Below, piece after piece: positions 7,390-17,200 of a DNA stretch of 64,000 bases. The notes under the pieces were generated by a model that was not told the DNA's origin, made no database searches, and saw only the letters and a list, made by a program, of their open reading frames with translations. How positions within the stretch are numbered: position 1 is the stretch's first letter; the number at the start of each line of letters is the position of its first letter. The stretch is from contig NZ_JABMCI010000070.1 of assembly GCF_013359775.1 (NCBI RefSeq), positions 186,001 through 250,000 of the forward strand, in the 5' to 3' direction. The DNA comes from Cellulomonas humilata. Its GTDB lineage: Bacteria; Actinomycetota; Actinomycetes; Actinomycetales; Cellulomonadaceae. Position numbers and translations under genes: made by a program.

Positions 7390-9162
7390 ATGACGGATTC
7401 CGAACCTCCGCGCGGCGAGAAGCTCCGCATCCTCCTCGGCTTCGCGCGACCGCACCGGCGCGCCCTGCTCCTGGGCCTCGTGCTCAGCCTCGCGGCGACC
7501 GCCATGGGCCTCGCGACGCCGATGGTGACCAAGTGGGTCCTCGACTCGCTGTCGACGGGGGTCAGCCTCGCGCAGCCGGTCGCGCTGCTCCTGGTGATCC
7601 TCGTGCTCGGCTCCGCGATCGGGCTCGCGCAGTGGATCCTCATGGGCACGGTGGCCGAGCGGATCGTGCTCGACGCGCGCGAGACCCTGGTCCGCCGGTT
7701 CCTGCGCGCCACGGTGCCGGCCGTCACGCGGCGCCCCGTCGGTGAGCTGGTCACGCGCACCACCTCGGACACGCTCCTGCTGCGCGAGGCGGCGTCGTCG
7801 AGCCTGGTCAGCCTGGTGAACGGCGTCGTGGCCCTCGTCGGCACCCTGATCCTCATGGCCGTGCTGGACCTGGTGCTCCTGGCCACGACCATCGGCGCGA
7901 TCATCGTGGTCGGCATCCTCATGGCGCTGCTGCTGCCGGGGATCGCGACCTCCCAGCAAGCGGCGCAGGAGTCCGTCGGGCGGCTCGGCGGCACGCTCGA
8001 GGGGACGCTGCGGGCGGTCCGGACCGTGAAGTCGAGCCGCGCCGAGGAACGGCAGGGCGAGCGGATCCTGGCGGACGCGCGCGACGCCAAGGACCACTCG
8101 GTGCGCGCGGTGCGGACCACCGCCGTCGCCTGGACCATCTCGTGGGGCGGGATCCAGCTGGCGATCGTGGTGATCCTCGGGCTCGGCGCGTGGCGGGTGT
8201 CGGAGGACCTGCTGGCGGTGTCCAGCCTGGTGGCGTTCCTGCTGTACGCGTTCAACATCGTCGGACCGATCACCGAGCTGACCCAGGCCTTCACGCAGCT
8301 GCAGTCGGGCATCGCGGCCGCCGCGCGCATCCGCGAGGTGACCGAGATGGACAGCGAGCAGCCTGTGGCCTCGGCCCCGGTCGAGGACGTCCCCGACGAC
8401 GCGACGCCGGTGATCGAGCTGCGGAACGTGACCGCCGCCTACGGCCCGGACGCCGAGCCGGCGGTGCGGGACGTCTCGATCACGGTGCCCCGACGGGGGC
8501 ACACCGCGCTCGTCGGCCCCTCGGGTGCCGGCAAGACCACGATCTTCTCCCTGCTGCTGCGCTTCCTCGAGCCGCAGTCCGGGGAGCTGCTGCTGGACGG
8601 GCGGCCGTTCGCGGAGATCGGGCACGACCGGCTGCGCGAGCGGTTCGCGTACGTGGAGCAGGAGACGCCGATCGTGCCCGGGTCGATCCGCGACAACCTG
8701 GTGTTCAGCGCGCCCGACGCCACGGACGAGGAGCTGGACCGGGTGCTCGCGGCGGTCCGGCTGGACGGGGCGTTCGACGCGCTCCCGGAGGGGCTCGACA
8801 CGTCGCTGACCTCGACGTCCGTCTCCGGTGGCCAGCGGCAGCGCATCGCCCTGGCTCGGGCGATCCTCAAGGCGCCGGAGGTGCTGCTGCTCGACGAGGC
8901 GACGGCCCAGGTGGACGGCCTCACGGAGTCGGCGATCCACGACTGCATCCGGGACCTGGCGTCGCGCGGCGCCGTCGTGACGGTCGCGCACCGGCTGTCC
9001 ACGGTGCTCGACGCCGACACGATCCTCGTGATGGAGGACGGCGCCGTGCGGGCCCGCGGGACGCACGAGGAGCTGCTGGCGACCGACAGCCTGTACCGGG
9101 ACCTCGTCGAGGCGCTGCGCATCGGGGTGGAGCTCCCGGGACGCGAGAGCGTGGGCGTGTAG
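7390..9162 (+). CDS. ABC exporter half-transporter (fused membrane and ATPase domains)
   Basis: This 590-aa protein has residues 1-320 as a six-helix exporter membrane domain and residues 345-580 as the nucleotide-binding domain. Walker A is GPSGAGKTT (Lys382), the signature is SGGQRQR (from Ser479) and Walker B is LLLLDE (Asp502, Glu503). The layout matches MsbA/multidrug-type exporters working as homodimers. The ATG at 7390 directly abuts GGAGGA, so spacing is poor. An in-frame ATG at 7363, inside the operator region, is an alternative, and a leaderless transcript is also possible. It is probably controlled by the divergent TetR protein. Confidence 0.92.
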   Translation: MTDSEPPRGEKLRILLGFARPHRRALLLGLVLSLAATAMGLATPMVTKWVLDSLSTGVSLAQPVALLLVILVLGSAIGLAQWILMGTVAERIVLDARETLVRRFLRATVPAVTRRPVGELVTRTTSDTLLLREAASSSLVSLVNGVVALVGTLILMAVLDLVLLATTIGAIIVVGILMALLLPGIATSQQAAQESVGRLGGTLEGTLRAVRTVKSSRAEERQGERILADARDAKDHSVRAVRTTAVAWTISWGGIQLAIVVILGLGAWRVSEDLLAVSSLVAFLLYAFNIVGPITELTQAFTQLQSGIAAAARIREVTEMDSEQPVASAPVEDVPDDATPVIELRNVTAAYGPDAEPAVRDVSITVPRRGHTALVGPSGAGKTTIFSLLLRFLEPQSGELLLDGRPFAEIGHDRLRERFAYVEQETPIVPGSIRDNLVFSAPDATDEELDRVLAAVRLDGAFDALPEGLDTSLTSTSVSGGQRQRIALARAILKAPEVLLLDEATAQVDGLTESAIHDCIRDLASRGAVVTVAHRLSTVLDADTILVMEDGAVRARGTHEELLATDSLYRDLVEALRIGVELPGRESVGV

Positions 9163-9173
9163 CTCTCAAGATG

Positions 9174-9191
9174 CTCAGCATGCTGAGTTTT
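9174..9191 (+). promoter_or_regulatory. 14-bp palindrome CTCAGCATGCTGAG followed by TTTT
   Basis: A perfect palindrome at 9174-9187 is followed by four Ts and lies 12 bp after the ABC exporter stop and 19 bp before the next ATG. It could fold as a short 5-bp stem with a CATG loop and T-tail (a weak terminator) or serve as an operator for the downstream gene. The sequence does not decide between these. Confidence 0.4.
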
Positions 9192-9205
9192 GGCACGCTG
9201 GGGGC

Positions 9206-10030
9206 ATGGAGACCACCACGACCCGCGACCGGGTCCGCCAGGTCGCGGTCCTGCTCGGCGCGGTCGTCGCGATCGCCGGGGCGGCCGTGGGCTCGGGCGC
9301 GTTCGGCGGGCAGCCGATCGCCGAGGCCGCCGGAGGTGCCCTGTCCGCGACGGCCACCCCGCTGGCCCCCGACTCCCCGGCGTTCTCGATCTGGTCGCTG
9401 ATCTACCTCGGCCTGGGTGTCTTCGCGGTCGTCCAGGCCCTGCCGCGCCAGGGCGCCGACCCGCGGCTGCGTGCTGTGTCGTGGTGGGTGCTGGCGTCCA
9501 TGCTGCTCAACGCCCTGTGGATCGGGGTCGTCCAGGCCGGCTCGGTGGGCGGCAGCGTCGTGGTGATCGGAGTGCTGCTGGCCGTCCTCGCGGTGGTCTT
9601 CGTGCGGCTCGTCCGGATCGCCCACACCGGCCTGGCCGCGTCCGTGGTCACGGACCTCACCGTCGGCCTCTACCTCGGCTGGGTCAGCGTGGCGACGCTC
9701 GCCAACATCGCCGCGTTCCTGGCCGACGCGGGGGTCGGGGACCTCGGGCTGGGCGCGACGGCATGGTCCGTGATCGTGCTCGCCGCGGCGGCCGCGCTGT
9801 CGATCGCGTACGCGGTGTTCGGCCGGACGCGGCCCACGGTGATCGTGCCGATCGGGCTGGCGATGGCGTGGGGCCTGACCTGGATCGGCCTCGGCCGCAC
9901 CACCGGCCCCGTGGTCGACGAGACGGTGGCTGCGGCCGCGTTCGTCGCAGCCGGCATCGCCCTGCTGGCACCTGTCGTCACGTCGATCGCCTCTCGCGCC
10001 CGGGTGGCGCGGCGCGGGACCCTGGTGTGA
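9206..10030 (+). CDS. TspO/MBR-like (tryptophan-rich sensory protein family) membrane protein
   Basis: This 274-aa protein has at least five hydrophobic helices. The segment PAFSIWSLIYLGLG and the following WWVLASMLLNALW resemble the actinobacterial TspO/MBR-like group, which are longer than classical TspO (about 160 aa). Function in this subgroup is not established; classical members bind tetrapyrroles. Its stop overlaps the next start by one base (TGATG), so translation of the DUF1905 protein is probably coupled to it. Confidence 0.6.
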   Translation: METTTTRDRVRQVAVLLGAVVAIAGAAVGSGAFGGQPIAEAAGGALSATATPLAPDSPAFSIWSLIYLGLGVFAVVQALPRQGADPRLRAVSWWVLASMLLNALWIGVVQAGSVGGSVVVIGVLLAVLAVVFVRLVRIAHTGLAASVVTDLTVGLYLGWVSVATLANIAAFLADAGVGDLGLGATAWSVIVLAAAAALSIAYAVFGRTRPTVIVPIGLAMAWGLTWIGLGRTTGPVVDETVAAAAFVAAGIALLAPVVTSIASRARVARRGTLV

Positions 10031-10323
10031 TGGAGCTGACGTTCAGCGGCGAGATCATCCACTGGCGGGGGCCGTCGCCGTATCACTACGTCCCCGTGCC
10101 GGAAGCCGAGAGCGCTGCGATCAAGGCGGTGTCCTCGCAGGTCAGCTACGGCTGGGGGGTGATCCCGGTGCTCGCCCGGATCGACGACACCGAGTGGGAG
10201 ACGTCCCTGTTCCCGAAGGACGGCCGCTACCTGGTGCCCGTCAAGGACCTGGTGCGCAAGGCCGAGTACCTCGACGTCGGCGACACCGTCACCGTCAGGC
10301 TGATCCTGGGCGGTCCGCGCTGA
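10030..10323 (+). CDS. DUF1905 domain protein
   Basis: This 97-aa protein matches the small beta-barrel DUF1905 family (pattern F-G-I--W-GP-PYHYVPVP, then YGWGVIPV and ETSLFPKDGRYLVPVK). No function is established. It begins at the A of the preceding TGA (TGATG). A second, divergent DUF1905 protein is encoded at 50491-50760. Confidence 0.8.
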   Translation: MELTFSGEIIHWRGPSPYHYVPVPEAESAAIKAVSSQVSYGWGVIPVLARIDDTEWETSLFPKDGRYLVPVKDLVRKAEYLDVGDTVTVRLILGGPR

Positions 10324-10329
10324 CGCGTC

Positions 10330-10839
10330 TCACCACGCCAGCAGGTCGGCGACCGTGCGCGCCACCTCGGCGGGGGTGCGCTCGTCGGTCGCGATGCGGG
10401 GCATCCACGACGGTGCGTCGGCCTGGAGGCGACGTGCGGCGCGTGCGGAGCGCTCGACGTGCGCGGCCAGCTCCTCGCCGGACTCCCGCGCCGCGAGCCT
10501 CGCGTCGACCACCTCGTCGGACGCCGTGAGGAGGACGCCCGTGATCCGCGGGCTGTCGCCCATCGCGCCGGCGAGCTCGTCCGCCTCGAGGACGGAGACG
10601 GTGTTCGAGTAGATCAGCCGGCGGTAGCCGAGCTCGCGGTAGTTGGCCCAGATCGCCGTCAGGTTCCGCATGCTCAGGCGGTGCTCCCACGGCGCCGGCC
10701 ACGCGAGGTCCAGGGCATCGCCCTCGACGACCGCGTGCTGCACGCCGGCGTCCCGCAGCAGCGCGTGCAGGGCGTGCGCCACCGACGACTTGCCCACGCC
10801 GGAGCGCCCACCGATCACCACCAGCTCGGAACCGTCCAC
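10330..10839 (-). CDS. P-loop nucleotide/adenylylsulfate-kinase-like protein
   Basis: This 169-aa protein starts with a GTG and has a Walker A motif GGRSGVGKSS at residues 10-19. The rest is a short AAA-type kinase fold with an Arg-rich lid region. Small proteins of this type are annotated broadly as ATP-binding or shikimate/gluconate-kinase-like. The phosphate acceptor cannot be told. Its stop lies 6 bp from the convergent DUF1905 stop, and its start faces the M3 peptidase gene. Confidence 0.65.
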   Translation of the reverse strand: MDGSELVVIGGRSGVGKSSVAHALHALLRDAGVQHAVVEGDALDLAWPAPWEHRLSMRNLTAIWANYRELGYRRLIYSNTVSVLEADELAGAMGDSPRITGVLLTASDEVVDARLAARESGEELAAHVERSARAARRLQADAPSWMPRIATDERTPAEVARTVADLLAW

Positions 10840-10873
10840 GCAGTCACCATGTCAGGTGGATATCGTCGGGACC

Positions 10874-12787
10874 ATGCCGACGACCAGCTTTCCCACCGAT
10901 GCGACCGCCTGGCCGGACTTCCTGGCCACCACGGTCGACGCCCGCCTCGACCACGCCCGCGCCCTCGTCGCGCGGCTGAAGGACGGGGCGCCGCGCACGA
11001 CGGTCGAGGTGCTGGACCTGTGGAACGACGCCGACGTCGCGATCGGCACCGCGTCGTCGGCGGCGCACCTGCTGGCCGAGGTGCACCCGGACGCCGACCT
11101 GCGCGTGGCCGCGGAGGAGCGGGCGCAGGCGGCCGAGGACCTGGTCACCGAACGGGGGCTGGACCACGAGCTGTGGCAGGTGCTCGCCGCGACCGACCCC
11201 GACGGGCTGGAGCCGGGCGCGCTGCGGGTGCGGGACCGGGTGCTGCGCGACTTCCGCCGCGCCGGCGTGGACCGCTCGGCGGAGGACCGGGACCGTCTGC
11301 GGGCGCTCGCCCAGCGGTGCACCGAGCTGGGCCTGGAGTTCTCCCGGAACATCCGCGACGACGTCCGGAGCATCCGGGTGCGCACCGAGCAGCTGGACGG
11401 GCTGCCCGACGACTTCCGCGCGGAGCACGCGCCTGACGAGGACGGGCTGGTCACGCTCACCACCGAGTACCCGGACCTCCTGCCGGTCCGCACGTACGCG
11501 ACCGACCCCGCGGTCCGCCTCGCGCTCACCCGCGAGCACCAGCTCATCGGGTGGCCGGCCAACGAGCCGATCCTCGCCGAGCTGCTGCGCCTGCGCGCGG
11601 AGCGGGCGACCCTGCTGGGCTACCCGGACTGGCCCACGTACGACGCCGAGGTCAAGATGATCGGCTCGGGCAGCGCCATCGCGGACCTGGTCGAGCGTCT
11701 CGACGGGCTCACCGCCGAGCACGCCGCGCACGACGTGGACGTCATGCTCGCGCGGTACCGCCAGGACGTGCCTGACGCCACGGCGGTCACGGCGGCGGAC
11801 AACCTGTACTACGACCAGATCATCAAGAACGAGCAGTACGACGTGGACTTCCGCGAGGTCCGTGAGTACTTCCGCTACGAGGCCGTGAAGCCGGGCGTGC
11901 TGGACGTGGTGTCGCGGCTGTTCGGGATCGTGCTCGAGCGGGTGGACGTGCCGACGTGGCACGAGGACGTCGAGGTGTACGACGTCACCGACGCCGGCCG
12001 CGCGATCGGGCGGGTGTACCTGGACATGCACCCGCGGCCCGGCAAGTTCAACCACGCCGCCCAGTTCCCGCTGGTGCCGGGCATCGCCGGCCGGTCGCTG
12101 CCCGAGGGCACGCTGGTGTGCAACTTCCCGACCGGCCTGATGGAGCACGACGACGTCCTCACGTTCTTCCACGAGCTCGGCCACCTGGTGCACGAGGTGC
12201 TCGGCGGCAACCAGCCGTGGGCGATGTTCTCCGGCGTGGCCACGGAGTGGGACTTCGTCGAGGCGCCCAGCCAGCTGCTGGAGGAGTGGGGCTGGGACGC
12301 GGGCGTGCTGGGCTCGTTCGCGACGAACGCCGACGGGGAGCCCATCCCCGCCGCGCTGGTCGAGCGGATGCGCCGCGGGGACGCGTTCGGCCGCGGCGCG
12401 TGGACCCGTCGCCAGCTCAACTACACGGCCCTGTCCTACGGGCTGCACGCCGACCCGCCCGCCGACCTGGCCACCTACACGGCCGACGTCGACGCCCGCT
12501 TCGGCCCCTACACCCCGATCCCGGAGACCCACCAGTACGCCGGGTTCGGGCACCTCGATGGGTACGGGTCGGCCTACTACACGTACCTCTGGAGCCTGGT
12601 CATCGCCAAGGACCTGCGCACCGCCTTCACCGACGGGCTCATGGACCCGGTGGTCGGCCGTCGGTACCGCGACGCGATCCTGGCGCCCGGGGGCTCGGCC
12701 GACGCCGCCGAGCTGGTCGAGCGGTTCCTCGGGCGGCCGTCGTCGTTCGACGCCTTCGAGGCGTGGCTGGCCGAGGGGACGGTCTGA
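10874..12787 (+). CDS. M3 family oligopeptidase (thimet oligopeptidase-like)
   Basis: This 637-aa protein starts at MPTTSFPTD. The zinc site is HELGH (His433, Glu434, His437) with the third ligand Glu463 in the family-specific DFVEAPSQ. The rest is the alpha-helical M3 fold, and length is normal. There is no signal peptide, so it is a cytosolic enzyme degrading short peptides. The next gene starts 3 bp after its stop and is probably cotranscribed. Confidence 0.93.
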   Translation: MPTTSFPTDATAWPDFLATTVDARLDHARALVARLKDGAPRTTVEVLDLWNDADVAIGTASSAAHLLAEVHPDADLRVAAEERAQAAEDLVTERGLDHELWQVLAATDPDGLEPGALRVRDRVLRDFRRAGVDRSAEDRDRLRALAQRCTELGLEFSRNIRDDVRSIRVRTEQLDGLPDDFRAEHAPDEDGLVTLTTEYPDLLPVRTYATDPAVRLALTREHQLIGWPANEPILAELLRLRAERATLLGYPDWPTYDAEVKMIGSGSAIADLVERLDGLTAEHAAHDVDVMLARYRQDVPDATAVTAADNLYYDQIIKNEQYDVDFREVREYFRYEAVKPGVLDVVSRLFGIVLERVDVPTWHEDVEVYDVTDAGRAIGRVYLDMHPRPGKFNHAAQFPLVPGIAGRSLPEGTLVCNFPTGLMEHDDVLTFFHELGHLVHEVLGGNQPWAMFSGVATEWDFVEAPSQLLEEWGWDAGVLGSFATNADGEPIPAALVERMRRGDAFGRGAWTRRQLNYTALSYGLHADPPADLATYTADVDARFGPYTPIPETHQYAGFGHLDGYGSAYYTYLWSLVIAKDLRTAFTDGLMDPVVGRRYRDAILAPGGSADAAELVERFLGRPSSFDAFEAWLAEGTV

Positions 12788-12790
12788 CCC

Positions 12791-13093
12791 GTGAGCCGCA
12801 CCGTCCAGCTCCGCCGCTACAACCTCAAGCCCCACCTGGTCGACGAGTTCCTGGTGTGGTGGCCGTCCCTCCTGGTGCCCGCGCGGGCCGCCTACGGGTT
12901 CACCGTCGATTCCGCGTACCTGAACCGGGAGACCGCCGAGTTCACCTGGGCGGTCAGCGCCGAGGGGGACCAGGACGACTTCCGCCGGCTCGAGCAGGTG
13001 TGGATGGCGTCGCCCGAGCGGACGGTCGTGTTCGAGGGGATCGACGGGTGGAACGATTCGACGGTCATCGCGTTCGTCGAGCGGTTCGCCTGA
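12791..13093 (+). CDS. NIPSNAP-like small alpha/beta protein
   Basis: This 100-aa protein has a GTG start 3 bp after the M3 peptidase stop. It begins VQLRRYNLKP and has a repeated W/F-rich pattern (EFLVWWPSL, VWMASPER), consistent with a dimeric ferredoxin-like (NIPSNAP/Dabb-type) fold. No catalytic residue is recognisable. The family assignment is tentative. Confidence 0.5.
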   Translation: MSRTVQLRRYNLKPHLVDEFLVWWPSLLVPARAAYGFTVDSAYLNRETAEFTWAVSAEGDQDDFRRLEQVWMASPERTVVFEGIDGWNDSTVIAFVERFA

Positions 13094-13096
13094 GCG

Positions 13097-14158
13097 TCAC
13101 TGCCCGAAGGCCGCCGCCCAGAAGTCGGTGAACACGGGCGTCGGCTGCGGTGACGTCCACGCGTCCGTGGTGAGCAGGATCGCGACCGTGTCCGTGGCGG
13201 GATCGGTCCACCAGGTCGACCCCAGGCCGCCGTCCCAGCCGTAGCTGCCGGCGTGCCGACCGTCGGGGAGGTCGGCGAGCAGCACCCCGATGCCGAGCCC
13301 CCACCCCTCACGTCCGTCGGCGTCGTGCGCGCCGCCCCGCGCGGTCAGCAGGTCCGCTCGCGGAGCCGACCGGAGGCTGGCTGCGAACCCGTGCAGGTCG
13401 GCCACCGTCGACACCAGACCGGAGGCGGCGTCGGGGAACGCCGGCGGTCGCGCCCACTGCCCGTCGACCTCGTCGTACACGTCGGTCCCCAGCCACTGCC
13501 GGCCGAACCGGCCGAGGCTCTCGGGTGGGACGTGGAAGCCGGTGTCCGCCATGCCGAGCGGGTCGAGGAGCCGCTCGGCCAGGAGCTCCGGCAGCGGGCG
13601 ACCCGCGGCGCGCGCCACGAGGACGCCGAGCACCTGCGCGCCCGTGTTGTACAGCCAGCGGGCGCCCGGCTGCGCGGCGAGCGGGACGCTCCCCACGACC
13701 CGCATCCACTCGTCGGGGTCCGGTGACTGCTGCGGGGCGGGCGGACCGACCGGCAGCCCGCGCTCCGCCAGGGCGCCGAGGACTGTGCCGGGGAACGGTC
13801 CGGCGAAGTCCATGCCGAGGCCGAGCCGGAACTCGAGCACGTCCCGCACGGTGATCGGGCGGTCGGCGGGGACGGTGTCGTCGATCGGGCCGGCAGGATC
13901 GCGCAGCACGCGGCGGTCGGCCAGCTCCGGGAGCAGGGCGTCCACGGGGTCGTCCAGCCGCAGCAGCCCGTCGTCGACCAGCTGCATCGCGAGCGCCGCG
14001 ACCACGGGCTTGGTCACCGACGAGATGCGGAAGATCGAGTCCGGCGCGCTGATGCCCGCGGCCCCGACGGTCACGTGCCCCGCCCGGTCGACGAGCCACG
14101 CCGCACCGTGCACCTCACCGGAACCGACCCGGGCCTCGACCGCTGTCCTCACATCCAT
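13097..14158 (-). CDS. Serine hydrolase of the beta-lactamase/penicillin-binding fold
   Basis: This 353-aa protein carries the SxxK motif as SVTK (Ser47-Lys50), a YNTG box corresponding to YxN, and HAGSYGWDGG near residue 315 in place of the KTG box. This is the pattern of class C-like esterases and D-aminopeptidases rather than true beta-lactamases. There is no signal peptide. It is convergent with the M3 operon, with 3 bp between stops, and divergent from the giant protease gene. Confidence 0.85.
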   Translation of the reverse strand: MDVRTAVEARVGSGEVHGAAWLVDRAGHVTVGAAGISAPDSIFRISSVTKPVVAALAMQLVDDGLLRLDDPVDALLPELADRRVLRDPAGPIDDTVPADRPITVRDVLEFRLGLGMDFAGPFPGTVLGALAERGLPVGPPAPQQSPDPDEWMRVVGSVPLAAQPGARWLYNTGAQVLGVLVARAAGRPLPELLAERLLDPLGMADTGFHVPPESLGRFGRQWLGTDVYDEVDGQWARPPAFPDAASGLVSTVADLHGFAASLRSAPRADLLTARGGAHDADGREGWGLGIGVLLADLPDGRHAGSYGWDGGLGSTWWTDPATDTVAILLTTDAWTSPQPTPVFTDFWAAAFGQ

Positions 14159-14288
14159 GCGTCCACTGTGCCCGGAAGGTCCGACACGCTAGGCCGATCG
14201 GATGATTGCGGTCCGTTCGGGACGAACCGGAGGCCACGTCCGGCAGGATCCGGCTGTATCACGCGGCATGACTACTGCAGGGGGAACT

Positions 14289-17200
14289 GTGACACTCGCG
14301 CGCGCCGGCCGGACCTTCACCACCGTCGTGACCGCCCTGGTGGTGACGTCGCTCCTCGGGGCGGCCCCAGCGGGAGCGGGTCCCCTGGGCACTGCCGTCG
14401 AGGACGCCCCGGCGGTGACCGGCCTGTCCCCGGCCGTCGTCGCGCGCGGGAGCGCACTGACCATCGCCGGCACCGGGTTCTCCGAGACGCCGGGCGGGAA
14501 CGCCGTGTCGATCAACGGCGTCCCCGCGGTCGTGACCGCGCAGACCTCGACCGCCGTCACCGTCACGGTGCCGACGACCGCGACCACGGGCCCGGTCGTC
14601 GTGCAGACGTCCACCGGCACGGCCGAGAGCCCGACCGACACCACGATCCCGCCGACGGGGTTCACCGTGGCGCAGACGCTGCCCGCGAGCCGGCTGACCT
14701 CGGGTGTGGCGTCGACCGCCCGCGTCGCCGTGGTGGACCAGGTGGCCGTGCTGACCCTGCCTCTGCAGACGACGGACCGGCTCGCCGTCCGCCTCACCGG
14801 CTCGACCTTCGGGAGCTCCACCTCGAAGGCGCGCGTGAGCATCCTGCGCCCGGACGGCACCGCGCTCGTCGCGGCCACCGGCTTCGGCAGCGCGGCGCTC
14901 TGGCTCGACGCCCGTGCCGTGCCGGCGGTGGGCACGTACACCGTGCTGATCGACCCGCAGGGAACGGCGGTGGGCGAGGTCCAGGTCGAGGCGTTCCGGG
15001 TGCCGGTCGACGCCACGGCCGACCTGGTCCCCGGCGGCTCCCCGGTGACCGTCACCACCACCGTGCCCGGACAGAACGCGGTGGCCACCGTCGCCGCGAC
15101 CGCCGGGCAGACGGTCGCGTTCACCCTCTCGGCCGCGACGCTCGCCACCCCGACCGCCGCGACCGTGCGACTCGTGGGCCCGGACGGCTCGGTCGTGCTG
15201 GCGCCGGTGAGCCTGCCCAGCGCCGGGGTGTTCCTCGACGCGGTGACCCTGCCCGTGGCGGGGACGTACTCGCTGGTCGTCGACGCGGCCGGTGCTCAGA
15301 CCGGTGCGGTGACCGTGCGCGCGCACGACGTGCCGACGGGCCCGGCGCAGCAGGCCTCCACCGACGGCACCCCGGTGCTGGCGAGCGCGACGACGCCGGG
15401 GCAGAACCCGGTCGTCACGTTCCCGCACACCGGCGGCCGGTTCGCGGTCGACCTGTCCGCCTCGACCTTCGGCTCGAGCACGTCGAGCGCCAGGGTGTCG
15501 GTGCTCGGCCCGGACGGCGCCACGCTCGTGGCCCCGGTCGGCTTCGGCACCGCCGGGAAGTTCCTCGACGTGCGCACCCTCGACGCCACGGGTGACGTGC
15601 GGGTGGTCGTCGATCCCGCCGGTGCCCTGCTCGGCGGCGTGACCGTGCGGGTGTGGGCGGTCCCGGCAGACCCGACCGCGGTCGCGCCGCTCGACGGCAC
15701 CGCCGTCGACCTGACCACGACGACACCCGGTCAGAACGCCGCCGCGACGTTCACCGCGACGGTCGGCTCCCGCGTGAGCCTCTCGGCGCGCACGGCCGCC
15801 TCGACCGTCACGGCGCTGGTCAGCGTCGTCGGCCCCACGGGTGCGACCGTCGTCGCACCCGTCACCGCCTCGACCTCCGGGACGTTCGTCGAGCCGTTCA
15901 CGATCGCGACCGCCGGCGTGCACCGGATCGTCGTCGACCCCACCGGGACCACCACCGGCACCGTCACGCTGCGCGCCTCCGCCGTGGTCGACGACACGCG
16001 CGCGCTCGCCCTGGACGGCACCGCGACGACCGTCGCGGTCCCCGTGCCCGGGTCGGTCTCCCGTCTGGTCACCCACGCCGAGGCCGGCGAGAGGCTGAGC
16101 GTCTCCCTGACCGCCAGCACGTTCGGCAGCTCGGCCGCCAAGGTCTCGGCCACCGGTCCGGGCGGCGTGGTGCTGGTGGCCGCGCGGTCGTTCAGCGCGG
16201 CAGGCACCTTCCTCGACACGTTCGCCGTGCCCGCGTCCGGGGACGTCACGCTCACGATCGACCCGGTGGGTGCGGCCGTCGGCCAGGTGGACGTCGCCGG
16301 CTGGCGGGTGCCCGCCGAGCTCGTGCTCGAGGGTGCGGTCGGTGCCGAGCCCGTCACGGTCGCCACGGGAACCCCCGGTCAGGGTGGGCGGCTCGGCTTC
16401 ACCGGAGCGGTGGGTCAGAAGGTCGCGCTGCGGCTGACCGCGTCCACGTTCGGCTCGTCGACCGCGAGCGCACGGGTGTCCGTGCTGCGACCGGACGGCA
16501 CGACGCTGGTCGCCGCGACCGGGTTCGGCACCGCCGGCGTCTTCGTCGACCAGCTCCAGCTGACCCTCGCCGGGCGGTACGAGGTGGTGGTCGACCCGCA
16601 GGGCACGGCCACCGGCCAGGTGGCCGTCGAGTTGGTGGACCTGGACGGGCAGGTCGTCGACGCGACCCTCGACGGGACGCCCGTGACCGTCGCCACCACC
16701 GACGCGGGCCAGAACGCCCGGATCCGCTTCGCGGGCGTGGCAGGTCAGCGCGTCGCGGTGAAGGTCACGTCCTCGAGCTACGGCTCGACGAGCACCCTGC
16801 GCCTCACGCTCACCGACGGCGCGGGGACAGTCGTCCTGCCCACCACCGGTGTGGCCACCGGGACGTTCGTCGAGCCGCGCACCCTCACGACGGACGGCGT
16901 GCACACGCTCACCGTGGACCCGCAGGGCACGGCCGTCGGCTCGGTCACGCTCGAGCTCGTCCCGGTCCCGCAGGACGACGTCGTCGCTGCGGCGGCCGAC
17001 GGCACGCCGATCACGTTCACGGTGGGGACGCCGGGCCAGAACTCGATCGCCGAGCTGACCGGGACCGCCGGTCAGGTGGTGTCCCTGGTGGTCGCGGGCT
17101 CGACGTTCGGCTCGAGCACGGCGAACCTGCGTGTCAGCCTGCTGGCGCCGGACGGCACGGCGGTCGTGGCGGCCACGGGCGTCGGCTCGTCGGGCCTGTT

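Noticed and set aside
13097..14158. Serine hydrolase as an antibiotic-resistance beta-lactamase
   Set aside because: It has no signal peptide, and the KTG box is replaced by a HAGSYG-type motif typical of esterases and aminopeptidases.
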